DNA of 41,285 nt from a virus: IMG/VR virus record IMGVR_UViG_3300047472_000439, positions 1 through 41,285 of that record; one strand, 5' to 3'. Below the pieces are notes generated by a model, which saw only the letters and a list, made by a program, of their open reading frames with translations, made no database searches and was not told the origin of the DNA. Shown one piece after another: positions 7,099 through 14,084 of this stretch. The stretch's first letter is position 1. Every line of letters starts with the position of its first letter. A program made the position numbers and the translations under genes.

Positions 7099-7488
7099 CT
7101 ATTTGCGCGGCGGTACTAGCAGTATCTGACCACCAAGCACCGCTGAAACGACGGTTACGCAGCTCGGCTCAAGTGCAGCTAGGCATGTGACGTCTGCGGT
7201 AACCGCGCCAAGTCGACCCGATGAATCGCTAATCGCACATTGGATTCTGGGTGACGGGGTGGCGGCTAGGACAACCGGATCAACTGCCACAAGTTCGGCG
7301 CGCGCGAGCTTTCGTGTTGCCCGTGACGCCTTAGTCAAGGCGGTCGCGCAGCTACCCGTGTAAACGCCGTGTGGGGCAGTTTGTCCGGCTACCAAGGGTT
7401 CTGAGTTGGAGGCTTGATCGCATCCCAGAAGCATGAGGGCGCTCAGGGTGGCAATGCCCACTGTAGTTTGGCGTCGTGCTTCTGGCAA
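7099..7488 (-). CDS. Lipoprotein encoded behind the repressor; exclusion or conversion candidate
   Basis: 129 aa from TTG 7488. The start is supported by AGGGGAG at 7502-7496, seven bases upstream. A basic N-terminus and hydrophobic core lead to the lipobox MLLGC with lipidated Cys23. The next residue is Asp, which in enterobacteria retains lipoproteins in the inner membrane. Four further cysteines (GSCAT, IQCAI, VTCLA, PSCVT) could form disulfides in the periplasm. The gene starts 15 bp after the repressor stop, so it is probably expressed in the lysogen. Phage lipoproteins in this position often block superinfection; that role is inferred. No sequence family is recognised. Confidence 0.7.
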   Translation of the reverse strand: MPEARRQTTVGIATLSALMLLGCDQASNSEPLVAGQTAPHGVYTGSCATALTKASRATRKLARAELVAVDPVVLAATPSPRIQCAISDSSGRLGAVTADVTCLAALEPSCVTVVSAVLGGQILLVPPRK

Positions 7489-7503
7489 AGGCTGGCTCCC
7501 CTA

Positions 7504-8205
7504 TTATCTGAGATCTAGCAGCGGTCCCCGACCGCTGCGGCCGACGTCATACCTGGCCACGACCACGGCGATGATTTCCACGCCATCATCCGCGTCTCTC
7601 GCCTTCTCGATCAGATAGGGTTCTTGGAAGGCTGGGTCGTCGGAGCGCGGCCAAAGCTCAATCGCGCCAGCAGCGTTGACGGATAGCTGCTTGAGTGTGG
7701 TTTCCACGAAACTGCCGCGCGTGCGCCGTACAACCACGAAGTCGCCGTCCCTGACGCCGCCTTCTGTAGCTGGAATGCAGACGATACGGCTCCCGTCGGG
7801 ATAGACGCGGTTGGTCGATGGGCCGCGTACGATGAGCGCGAATGCTTTTGCGCGAGCGTACTCTGGTTCGTCGAAAACTACCCATTCCGCAGGCTCTGGA
7901 TCGTGATCCATGACCTCGGCCCATGCCCCCGCCTGCACAACCCCCAACACAGGCACTCGTCGCACGCCCTCTACTACACGCCCGGGGCTAGAAGCGGCTT
8001 TGAGGCGCTGGCCCGGGAAAAGTATATCCTCCGGGCTTACGCCAAGAGCGGTCGCATAGGCTGTAGCGGCCTTGGGCTTGATGCCGTTTTGCTCATTTTC
8101 ATGCGCGCGCACGGTCGAGGCTGCACTGCCGACTCGCTCGGCTAGGGTTTCTGGCGTGAGTCCAGCCGCGAGGCGAAGTTCACGAAGGCGGGCACCGGGG
8201 GTCAT
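7504..8205 (-). CDS. CI/LexA-like phage repressor (XRE HTH + S24 peptidase)
   Basis: 233 aa from ATG 8205; the longer open frame upstream crosses the operator and the divergent gene and is not used. An N-terminal XRE helix-turn-helix (LRELRLAAGLTPETLAERVG, then STVRAHENEQNG) covers residues 6-62. The C-terminal S24 domain has an Ala92-Gly93 pair in VVQAGAWAE as likely self-cleavage site, Ser130 in VRGPSTN and Lys172 in TTLKQL as the Ser-Lys dyad. RecA-stimulated cleavage would therefore couple induction to DNA damage. It is divergent from the Cro-like gene across a 72-bp region holding one operator, and is followed by the lipoprotein gene. This stretch is less GC-rich than its surroundings. 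Confidence 0.92.
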   Translation of the reverse strand: MTPGARLRELRLAAGLTPETLAERVGSAASTVRAHENEQNGIKPKAATAYATALGVSPEDILFPGQRLKAASSPGRVVEGVRRVPVLGVVQAGAWAEVMDHDPEPAEWVVFDEPEYARAKAFALIVRGPSTNRVYPDGSRIVCIPATEGGVRDGDFVVVRRTRGSFVETTLKQLSVNAAGAIELWPRSDDPAFQEPYLIEKARDADDGVEIIAVVVARYDVGRSGRGPLLDLR

Positions 8206-8223
8206 ATCGGCCGCTTCGCACAA

Positions 8224-8252
8224 ATCGTGACGCAGGTAATGTTGACGATCAA
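8224..8252 (-). promoter_or_regulatory. Candidate repressor-maintenance promoter
   Basis: On the minus strand TTGATC (8252-8247) is followed after 17 bp by CACGAT (8229-8224), then the repressor ATG about 20 bp on. The match to consensus is modest. The -35 abuts the operator at 8252-8264, so bound repressor could activate or limit its own synthesis as in lambda. Confidence 0.4.
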
Positions 8253-8270
8253 CACGTAACGTGTCACGAC
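8242..8270 (+). promoter_or_regulatory. Candidate early rightward promoter (PR-like)
   Basis: TTGACG (8242-8247) is followed after 17 bp by CACGAC (8265-8270). The -10 is weak. The operator fills the spacer exactly. A transcript from here would start near 8277, so the ATG at 8278 would be leaderless or nearly so, which is common in Caulobacter. Confidence 0.4.
8252..8264. promoter_or_regulatory. Right operator (ACACGTAACGTGT)
   Basis: A perfect 13-bp palindrome between the divergent repressor and Cro-like genes, identical to left operator 2. Sharing of one sequence between the two early control regions marks it as the immunity operator. Confidence 0.75.
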
Positions 8271-8277
8271 GGTGGAC

Positions 8278-8529
8278 ATGAAATGTGTTGCCATCATCGA
8301 GCGCTGGACCGTTGCCGGGTTGGCAAAGGATCTCGGCATCCCGCCCAAAAACGTCCGTCGTTGGTTGGATTTCGACAGCATTCCCGCCGAATGGTTTTCG
8401 GCCATCGCGCGGGCCGCTGAAAGTCGCGGCTACCACGACATAACCGTTGAGATGCTTGCCGGTGTCGCTGAGGCGAGGCGGCTGGAGCGCACAAGGGTGC
8501 GGGGCGACGCTGTTGAGGCATCGGCCTGA
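8278..8529 (+). CDS. Cro-like HTH regulator
   Basis: 83 aa from ATG 8278; a GTG at 8272 would add two residues. A helix-turn-helix is visible at about residues 9-31 (RWTVAGLAKDLGIPPKNVRR). Position and size fit a Cro-type repressor: first gene of the rightward early operon and divergent from the CI-like gene across a shared operator. Its stop overlaps the next start (TGATG). The Cro role is inferred from synteny. Confidence 0.7.
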   Translation: MKCVAIIERWTVAGLAKDLGIPPKNVRRWLDFDSIPAEWFSAIARAAESRGYHDITVEMLAGVAEARRLERTRVRGDAVEASA

Positions 8530-8621
8530 TGTCGGTTCCTGTTCATGCCGGGACCCTGCGGCAGACCGCCGCACGCGTCATCCGGAATCCTCGGCCCTCA
8601 ATTCCGGAGCTTCGCCCGTGA
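8529..8621 (+). CDS. 30-aa peptide in the early-right operon
   Basis: A small open frame whose ATG overlaps the Cro-like stop as TGATG and whose TGA overlaps the next GTG as GTGA. The product is short, basic and proline-rich: MSVPVHAGTLRQTAARVIRN, then PRPSIPELRP. It has no membrane segment and no recognised family. Support is its exact fit into the overlapping operon. It may serve mainly for translational coupling. Confidence 0.45.
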   Translation: MSVPVHAGTLRQTAARVIRNPRPSIPELRP

Positions 8622-9121
8622 CGCGAACCCGCATCGGCTACAAGCCGCGCCTGCCCGGCTCGCTCGACGAGGTGTTGAGCCGATCCTTCGCCCAGGCCGG
8701 CGGCGTCAAGGCGGCGGCCGACGTGCTGCCGGGGCGCACCGCCACACGCCTCTACGAAGCCGCATCGCCCGACGCCGATCCGAGCCGTGACACTCAGCTG
8801 ATGTACGCCGAGGCGCGCCTGTTGACCCGCGCCATGGCGGGCCGCGTGACGGCCATGGCCGAGGACATGGCCCTGCTGGCCGGCGGCGTCTTCTTGCCGC
8901 CGTTGAACGACAGCATGGGCACGGTGGGCGGCCAGGCCGGGCGGTTCGGTCGCGAGGTGGGCGAGGCTATGGCCTCGGTCTACGCCGCGCTCGAAGACGG
9001 CACGATCACGCGCGCCGAAGCCCAGGCCGCCTTGCCGCAGGTGCGCGAGGCCATCGAGGCCGCCGCCGAACTGTACCGCCTGCTCGAAGCCATCATCCAC
9101 CCGCCGACGACCTCGGCCTGA
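8618..9121 (+). CDS. Putative phage regulatory protein
   Basis: 167 aa from GTG 8618, which has GGAG (8605-8608) upstream; the open frame extends further upstream but would overlap the 30-aa gene. A possible HTH is at the N-terminus (SLDEVLSRSFAQAGGVKAAADVLPG). It is followed by long helices (EARLLTRAMAGRVTAMAEDM) and a C-terminal helical bundle. The layout recalls CII-type phage regulators that bind DNA and oligomerise, but no signature motif is decisive. It is third in the rightward early operon. Confidence 0.6.
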   Translation: MTRTRIGYKPRLPGSLDEVLSRSFAQAGGVKAAADVLPGRTATRLYEAASPDADPSRDTQLMYAEARLLTRAMAGRVTAMAEDMALLAGGVFLPPLNDSMGTVGGQAGRFGREVGEAMASVYAALEDGTITRAEAQAALPQVREAIEAAAELYRLLEAIIHPPTTSA

Positions 9122-9144
9122 ACCACAGAACGGGGCAGTCAGCC

Positions 9145-9720
9145 ATGCATATCAACGCTTCCGGAATTTCCGCCGCCAGCCTGACCAAGGTGGTCGCCGA
9201 GTTCTACGCGGGCAAGTCGATGACGCAGCTCGCGACCCGCCATAACGTCGGGCGCGGCGTTCTGGCCGGGCGTCTGGAGCGGGCCGGGGTGGTGCGCGCC
9301 ATCCAGCCCGACGCCGAAAGCGTGCAGTTCGACGCGGCGGCTAGCCGCTTGTTCGCCGACCGCATGGCCTATGGCTTCAACGCCGTCGAGGCGGGCGCGT
9401 CGCTGGGCAAGACGGCCGAGGCCAGCCGTAGGCACGCCCTGATCCTGGGCTTGGGCCTGCCCCAGCCCGACCCTATCCGTCCGTCGGCGGCCCTGGGCGG
9501 CGGCGTCGCGACGTCGTCGCCGCTCCAGGTGCTGGTCAGCCAAGAACATGACGCCGCCCATGTGGCCGCGATCCTGGCCCAGGGCGGCTTCGACCGCTGC
9601 GACTTCGAGAGCGGTTGGGTGGTCGGGATCGACGGCGCGCTGCGCTATCCGTTCACCCAGGCCGCCGCCGACGCGGCGCGGGCCAAGATCGCCGCGTCGC
9701 AGGCCGACCGTGCCGCATGA
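9145..9720 (+). CDS. HTH-containing early protein
   Basis: 191 aa. Residues 12-45 contain a Fis- or GcrA-like recognition pattern (VVAEFYAGKSMTQLATRHNV, then GRGVLAGRLERAG), in which an invertase-type HTH is plausible. A second similar unit may lie near residues 70-110 (GFNAVEAGASLGKTAEASRR). The C-terminal 60 residues look like a separate small alpha/beta domain. It is likely a DNA-binding regulator of the early operon; no family is assigned. Its stop overlaps the next start as ATGA. Confidence 0.6.
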   Translation: MHINASGISAASLTKVVAEFYAGKSMTQLATRHNVGRGVLAGRLERAGVVRAIQPDAESVQFDAAASRLFADRMAYGFNAVEAGASLGKTAEASRRHALILGLGLPQPDPIRPSAALGGGVATSSPLQVLVSQEHDAAHVAAILAQGGFDRCDFESGWVVGIDGALRYPFTQAAADAARAKIAASQADRAA

Positions 9721-10010
9721 CCCCGCCGCGCCTGCCCAGCGGACCTCGCCAGCCGGGGTTCTTCGATCCCGCCGAGGTCGGGCCGACGCTGCGTCCTCGC
9801 CCGCCGGTCATCGCCCCGCTGCCGGTCGAACCGGCCAAGGTGCTGGACCCTGCGCAGCGCCCCGCCGACTGGCGCGAACCGACCAAGGGCGAGGAAGTCT
9901 GCCGGGGTTGCGCGGGCGCGGCCTGCTACGGCCAGGACGGGCAATGGTTCTGCTACCACTGCCGCCCGGCGGGCTTCCTGCCGAAGGATCGCGGCGAGGT
10001 GGGCAAGTGA
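9717..10010 (+). CDS. Small zinc-ribbon protein
   Basis: 97 aa from ATG 9717, overlapping the upstream stop (ATGA). The first 60 residues are proline-rich and probably disordered. The C-terminus holds a compact four-Cys site: EEVCRGCAGAAC followed by QWFCYHCRPAG. This suits a zinc ribbon for binding DNA or protein. It is the first of two Cys-rich small proteins in this operon. No specific function is recognised. Confidence 0.65.
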   Translation: MTPPRLPSGPRQPGFFDPAEVGPTLRPRPPVIAPLPVEPAKVLDPAQRPADWREPTKGEEVCRGCAGAACYGQDGQWFCYHCRPAGFLPKDRGEVGK

Positions 10011-10312
10011 CCGCCCCGGCCGCCCTGCCGGTGCCGCTGGCGCTGGTGCTGGCCTGCGCCAGCGAGCGCATGGCCGAGCTGATCGCCAGCCGGGCCCGGC
10101 GCGGGATCGCGCCGCTGGACCCGGCCTTGGTCAGCCTGCACGGCGCGCGCTACTTCGCGGCGGTGTCGTTCGCCGACGGCTCGCGCTGCGCGGTGATCGT
10201 GCCGCTGGACGTCTGGACCCGCGACATGACCGCGCGGGCCGACAGCGGCCTTGCGGCCCTGCGCGGCGTCGCTGTACCTGAAACCGGCCCCATCCCATCG
10301 GGTGACGCGTGA
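10007..10312 (+). CDS. Phage protein of unknown function
   Basis: 101 aa from GTG 10007, overlapping the zinc-ribbon stop as GTGA. The N-terminus is mildly hydrophobic (LPVPLALVLACASERMAELI) but too polar for a clear membrane helix. The centre reads as alternating strands (ARYFAAVSFADGSRCAVIVP). No family is recognised. It is kept as real because of the overlapping starts on both sides. Confidence 0.55.
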   Translation: MTAPAALPVPLALVLACASERMAELIASRARRGIAPLDPALVSLHGARYFAAVSFADGSRCAVIVPLDVWTRDMTARADSGLAALRGVAVPETGPIPSGDA

Positions 10313-10701
10313 GCGCGGGCCGTCTAGACGCCATGTCGGCCGCGCCTGCTGCTGCTGGTGGCCGCGACTCCCGGCGCTTCGAGTGCTTGGAGTGCGGCGG
10401 CGACTGCGAGAGCACGGCGGCCAACGCCGAGTTCTGCACCACGGCCTGCCGCAAGGCCTGGAACAACCGTCGCGCCATGCGCGGGGCCGAGATCTACGAC
10501 CTGTTGATGGTGCTGCGCTTCGACCGTGGCCGGGCCAACCATCTGCGCGTCTGGACCCTGATGTGTCGGATGGTGGCGCTGTTCCGCCAGGACGACTGGC
10601 GCGAGCGCGGCGGTCGCCGGAGCTGGCTCCCGGCCGAGCAAGTGCTGGAGCGCAAGGCGTACCTGCACGCCATGGTCGTTCACCGGCAGCGGGGGCGGTG
10701 A
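10309..10701 (+). CDS. Cys-cluster zinc-finger phage protein
   Basis: 130 aa from GTG 10309 (GTGA overlap). The Cys cluster FECLECGGDC, then EFCTTACRKAWNNRRAMRG near residues 43-74 resembles FCS/MYM-type zinc fingers. A helical, arginine-rich C-terminal half follows (IYDLLMVLRFDRGRANHLR). A nucleic-acid or protein-binding role is likely; the function is unknown. The first codons contain one of four copies of the palindrome CGTCTAGACG. Confidence 0.65.
   Translation: MSAGRLDAMSAAPAAAGGRDSRRFECLECGGDCESTAANAEFCTTACRKAWNNRRAMRGAEIYDLLMVLRFDRGRANHLRVWTLMCRMVALFRQDDWRERGGRRSWLPAEQVLERKAYLHAMVVHRQRGR
10321..10330. repeat. Palindrome CGTCTAGACG, copy 1
   Basis: A 10-bp perfect palindrome just inside the start of the zinc-finger gene at 10309. 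Three more identical copies are at 11651, 34690 and 38865. Its CTAG core is usually rare in bacterial genomes. Confidence 0.6.
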
Positions 10702-11384
10702 TGAGGGTGCTTGTCGCGTGTGAATATAGCGGCACGGTAAGGAACGCGTTCGCGGCCTTGGGGCATGACGCTTGGTCGGTCGACCTGCTGCCGTCGGACG
10801 ATGGGAGCAACCGCCATATCCAAGGCGACGCGCGGACGGTGCTGAACGACGGGTGGGACCTGTTGATGGTCGCGCATCCGCCCTGCACCCGCCTGTGCAA
10901 CTCCGGCATCTGCTGGCTGACCCGGCCGCCCAAGGGCAAGACGGTTGAACAGGTCTGGGCCGAGTTGGACGAAGCGGCGGCGCTGTTCTCGGCGTTCTGG
11001 TCTGCACCCATCGAGCGCATCGCCATCGAAAACCCCATCATGCATCGGCATGCGAAGGCGCGGATCGGCAACTATCGTCCGCCCGCGCAAACCGTCATGC
11101 CCTGGCAGTTCGGCGACCCTGTTCAGAAGAAGGTTTGCCTCTGGCTCAAGAACCTGCCGGCGCTCCGGGCGACGAACGTCGTCGCACTACCCGAGCCCAG
11201 CTACGTTCTACGAAAGACGGGCCCGCGCGCCGGGAAGCCGTACCGCTACTACTTCCATCAGGGCAGGTCGGGCCATGAACGGTCCCGGTTCTTCCCGGGC
11301 ATTGCCGCCGCGATGGCGGAGCAATGGGGCGACCTCGACGGGATGACGCCCGTTCAACGCGACCTCTTCGAGGTGGCGGCATGA
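10701..11384 (+). CDS. C5-cytosine-methyltransferase-like protein
   Basis: 227 aa from ATG 10701 (TGATG overlap). Motif I is MRVLVACEYSGTVRNAFAAL, followed by an acidic SVDLLPSD. Motif IV is MVAHPPCTRLCNSG with a PPC cysteine, and motif VI is IAIENPIMHRH. These are the core marks of C5-type DNA methyltransferases. It is far shorter than a full enzyme (usually above 300 aa) and I see no distinct target-recognition domain. Related short proteins are frequent in phages; whether they methylate DNA is uncertain. Expected roles are protection against host restriction or base modification. It lies among replication genes. Confidence 0.8.
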   Translation: MRVLVACEYSGTVRNAFAALGHDAWSVDLLPSDDGSNRHIQGDARTVLNDGWDLLMVAHPPCTRLCNSGICWLTRPPKGKTVEQVWAELDEAAALFSAFWSAPIERIAIENPIMHRHAKARIGNYRPPAQTVMPWQFGDPVQKKVCLWLKNLPALRATNVVALPEPSYVLRKTGPRAGKPYRYYFHQGRSGHERSRFFPGIAAAMAEQWGDLDGMTPVQRDLFEVAA

Positions 11385-12250
11385 CGGACGTCGAAACCCC
11401 GGCCGCCGTCATGGCCCGCATCGAGGCGCACCTGTGGGACGTGTTCGCCACGGGCGCGAACCCCTGGCGGGCCGGCGGCGTGCTGCTGGCCAAGCGCCTG
11501 GGCATGACGGCCGAGGTGGCCTTGCGCGGCGTGACCGAGCTGGGCGGCGGCTTCGCGCGCGTGGTGCAGCAGGAAGACGATCCGCGCCGTTTCCGACTCG
11601 CTGCTACGGCCGAGCGCGAGAAGGCGACGCCAGCCCTGATCCTGCCGCGCCGTCTAGACGGCGACGACGCCGACCTGATCGCCTTCAGCCTGACGCCTGA
11701 CAGCCGCCGGTTCTGGCGCTGCACCTGCAAGGCGACGCATCTGGGCGAACCCGACTTCGGGCCCGGCGGCGCGCTGCTGCTGCGGCAGGACGCGCACGCC
11801 TATGTCGGACGCATGCTGAAGGCGGCCTGGGCTAGCGGGCGGTCGATCGAAGACCGCGAGGACATCCTGGCCAGGGGCTTCGCGGCGGCGCGCGTGGCCG
11901 GCGGCTTCGCCAACATGGAAGAGGCCTTGGCCCAGCCCGCCGAGGATCTGCATCGCCGGGCCTATCTGCGCGGCGTGGTCGCGGCGCGGCGGGCGGCGAC
12001 TTCGGCGGCCCAGCGCTGGGCGGTCGAGATGCGCCCGCCGGAGGGCGTGCTGGTGCTGGACCCGGTCGCCATCAACTGGACCCGGCGCGGCGCGCTGGCC
12101 GAGGCCGAGGCCATCGAGATCGTCGACGCGCCAGCGAACGGCGGCCTAGGCCGCGCGCTGCGGCGTCTGAACACCACCATCGGCACGCCGCGCGGCGTGC
12201 CTCTGTACGGCGTCGAGGCCCAGGCCCTGGCGCGAGGGAGGGCGGCGTGA
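11381..12250 (+). CDS. Early protein of unknown function upstream of the helicase
   Basis: 289 aa from ATG 11381 (ATGA overlap with the methyltransferase-like gene). The N-terminal 60 residues suggest a winged helix (GGVLLAKRLGMTAEVALRGV). The middle has FWRCTCKATHLGEPDFGPGG, which might be part of a metal site, and the C-terminal part is helical and arginine-rich. Its stop overlaps the helicase start, so it may be a replication partner such as a primase subunit or loader, but no motif confirms this. It contains palindrome copy 2. Confidence 0.55.
   Translation: MTDVETPAAVMARIEAHLWDVFATGANPWRAGGVLLAKRLGMTAEVALRGVTELGGGFARVVQQEDDPRRFRLAATAEREKATPALILPRRLDGDDADLIAFSLTPDSRRFWRCTCKATHLGEPDFGPGGALLLRQDAHAYVGRMLKAAWASGRSIEDREDILARGFAAARVAGGFANMEEALAQPAEDLHRRAYLRGVVAARRAATSAAQRWAVEMRPPEGVLVLDPVAINWTRRGALAEAEAIEIVDAPANGGLGRALRRLNTTIGTPRGVPLYGVEAQALARGRAA
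11651..11660. repeat. Palindrome CGTCTAGACG, copy 2 (extends to 16 bp)
   Basis: Inside the 289-aa gene. The symmetry continues outwards to 11648-11663 (CGCCGTCTAGACGGCG), the longest of the four copies. Confidence 0.6.
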
Positions 12251-13848
12251 GTAACGACCCATTCGAAGGCCTCGACGAAGGCAACTACTTCCGCGACGAC
12301 GGCGAGGCCGTGGACGCGCCCAAGGCGGGCGCCCTGAAGGCCATCGTCGGCGGGCTGGAGCCGACGCCGCTGGACGTGAAGCTGTGCGCGCTGCCGCAGA
12401 ACGACCTTGGCAACGCCAAGCGCCTGGGCCTGCGCAACGAAGACCTGATCTGGTGGACCAAGGAGTGGGGAGCGGGTGCGTGGGACGGCCGGCGGTTCGA
12501 CTTCCGCGCGGGCGAGGCGGCGGCGGGGCGGATGGCCCAGGCCACGGCCGAGCGCATGCTGAGCCATGAGGTGACGGCCTTCTACCAGACCCAGCAGGGC
12601 CCGAGGGAGCCGCAGGGCGATTTCGAGAAGCGCGCGGCCGGGTTCTATGGCTGGGCGGTGCAGGCCGGGAACAACGGCCGAACCGAGGGCATGCTGAAGC
12701 AAGCCGAGCGGCGGGCGACGCGCCTGCTGGCCGACTTCGACGCCGATCCGGACAAGCTGGCCGTGGCCAACGGAACGTTGGTGTTGCCGCAGGATGGCTC
12801 GGACCATCGCTTCACGCCCAGGCACGACCCGGCCGACCTGATGACCGTCTGCGGCTCGGCGGTCTACGATCCCGGCGCGCGCTGTCCGCACTTCGACGCC
12901 TTTCTGGCCAAGGTGCAGCCCGACGCGGAGGTGCGCGCCTTCCTGGCCCGCATCATCGGCTATTGCATGACGGGGCAGATCGGAGAGCAGGCCTATTTCA
13001 TTTTCCAGGGCAAGGGAGGCGACGGCAAGTCGACCTTCCTGTCCGGGATCGAGGCGGCGCTGGGCGACCTGGTGGCGAACGCCAGCATCGACACGTTCCT
13101 GCACCGCGACCGCAAGGGCAGCGACCACTCGGCCGACGTGGCGCGCCTGGCCAGCGGCGTGCGGCTGGTCAAGGCCAGCGAGCCGGAGCAGGGCGCGCGG
13201 CTGGCCGAGTCGGTGCTGAAGGTGGTGACGGGCGGCGAGCCCTTCCCGGCGCGGGCCATGTATCGCGAGCCGTTCGAGTTCATCGCGCGGTGGAAGCTGA
13301 TCATCAGCTGTAATCGCAAGCCGCAGATCCGGGGCGATGACCGTGGCATCTGGCGGCGCACGCTGGTCGTGCCGTGGCCGGTGTCGATCGCCAAGGAAGA
13401 CATGGACAAGACCTTGGTCGCCAAACTCCAGGCCGAGGCCAGCGGCATCCTCAATTGGGCGCTGCGGGGCTGGGCCGATTGGCTGGAGCAGGGGCTAGCG
13501 CCGCCCAAGGCGGTGCTCGACGCGATCGAGGAATACAAGCTGAACTCCAACCCGTTCGGCGCGTGGTTCGATGGCTGCTGCATCCCTCACGACAAGCTCA
13601 GCGAGCGGTCGGACAAGCTCTATCGGTCCTACACGGGGTGGGTCACGGAAGGCGGCTTCCAGGCCATGACGCGCACCGCCTTCGGCAAGGCGCTGTCGGA
13701 TCGCAACCTTGTGCGGGGGCGCTCGAACGGGATCGTCTGGCATGGCGTCGGCCTGAACGACGCGGGCGAAGAGGCCATCCGCTCGGCTGACCACGCCGAC
13801 GACGAGGCCCGCTATGGCCGCCGCGACTACGGACCCGACCCCGACTGA
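12247..13848 (+). CDS. D5/P4-type SF3 replicative helicase
   Basis: 533 aa from GTG 12247. It has a D5_N-like N-terminal region, followed by the SF3 helicase core: Walker A FIFQGKGGDGKST near residues 251-263, Walker B-like LVKASEPEQG, and motif C LIISCNRKPQIRG. A C-terminal winged region (FGKALSDRNLVRGRSNG) ends the protein. Such proteins unwind phage or plasmid origins. No obvious primase active site is seen in the N-terminal part, so priming may come from another protein. It is the last gene of the rightward early operon, directly upstream of the iteron cluster. Confidence 0.9.
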   Translation: MSNDPFEGLDEGNYFRDDGEAVDAPKAGALKAIVGGLEPTPLDVKLCALPQNDLGNAKRLGLRNEDLIWWTKEWGAGAWDGRRFDFRAGEAAAGRMAQATAERMLSHEVTAFYQTQQGPREPQGDFEKRAAGFYGWAVQAGNNGRTEGMLKQAERRATRLLADFDADPDKLAVANGTLVLPQDGSDHRFTPRHDPADLMTVCGSAVYDPGARCPHFDAFLAKVQPDAEVRAFLARIIGYCMTGQIGEQAYFIFQGKGGDGKSTFLSGIEAALGDLVANASIDTFLHRDRKGSDHSADVARLASGVRLVKASEPEQGARLAESVLKVVTGGEPFPARAMYREPFEFIARWKLIISCNRKPQIRGDDRGIWRRTLVVPWPVSIAKEDMDKTLVAKLQAEASGILNWALRGWADWLEQGLAPPKAVLDAIEEYKLNSNPFGAWFDGCCIPHDKLSERSDKLYRSYTGWVTEGGFQAMTRTAFGKALSDRNLVRGRSNGIVWHGVGLNDAGEEAIRSADHADDEARYGRRDYGPDPD

Positions 13849-13928
13849 CGGAACGGTTTTGGAACGGTTTTGGAACCGTTCCGGAATGGTTCGGCTCAGC
13901 CGCGGCATATTATAGATGAATAAAACCA

Positions 13929-13942
13929 ATGGCTTAAGCCAT
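13929..13942. repeat. 14-bp palindrome in the candidate origin
   Basis: ATGGCTTAAGCCAT is perfectly symmetric and sits between the AT-rich stretch and the tandem iterons at 13947-13964. It could be a protein site or cruciform in origin melting. Confidence 0.5.
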
Positions 13943-13978
13943 CGGCGGAACGGTTGGAACGGTTGGCCTTGGGTTTAT

Positions 13979-13990
13979 GTGTGCGCACAC
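13979..13990. repeat. 12-bp palindrome GTGTGCGCACAC
   Basis: A perfect palindrome downstream of the tandem iterons, in the non-coding gap between helicase and next gene. It is a possible regulator site; it shares no sequence with the immunity operator beyond GTGT/ACAC ends. Confidence 0.4.
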
Positions 13991-14084
13991 CCGCTCACGC
14001 ACAAGGATTGAAATAACAGTTCCAACCGTTCCACCAGGAAGGCTCTTCGAGAAGTAAGTGAAAGTAATTCAAGGGGTTATCGGG

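Noticed and set aside
8206-8574. Upstream extension of the repressor open frame by 123 codons
   Set aside because: It would cross the operator, the early promoters and the start of the divergent Cro-like gene. The XRE domain begins at the ATG at 8205.
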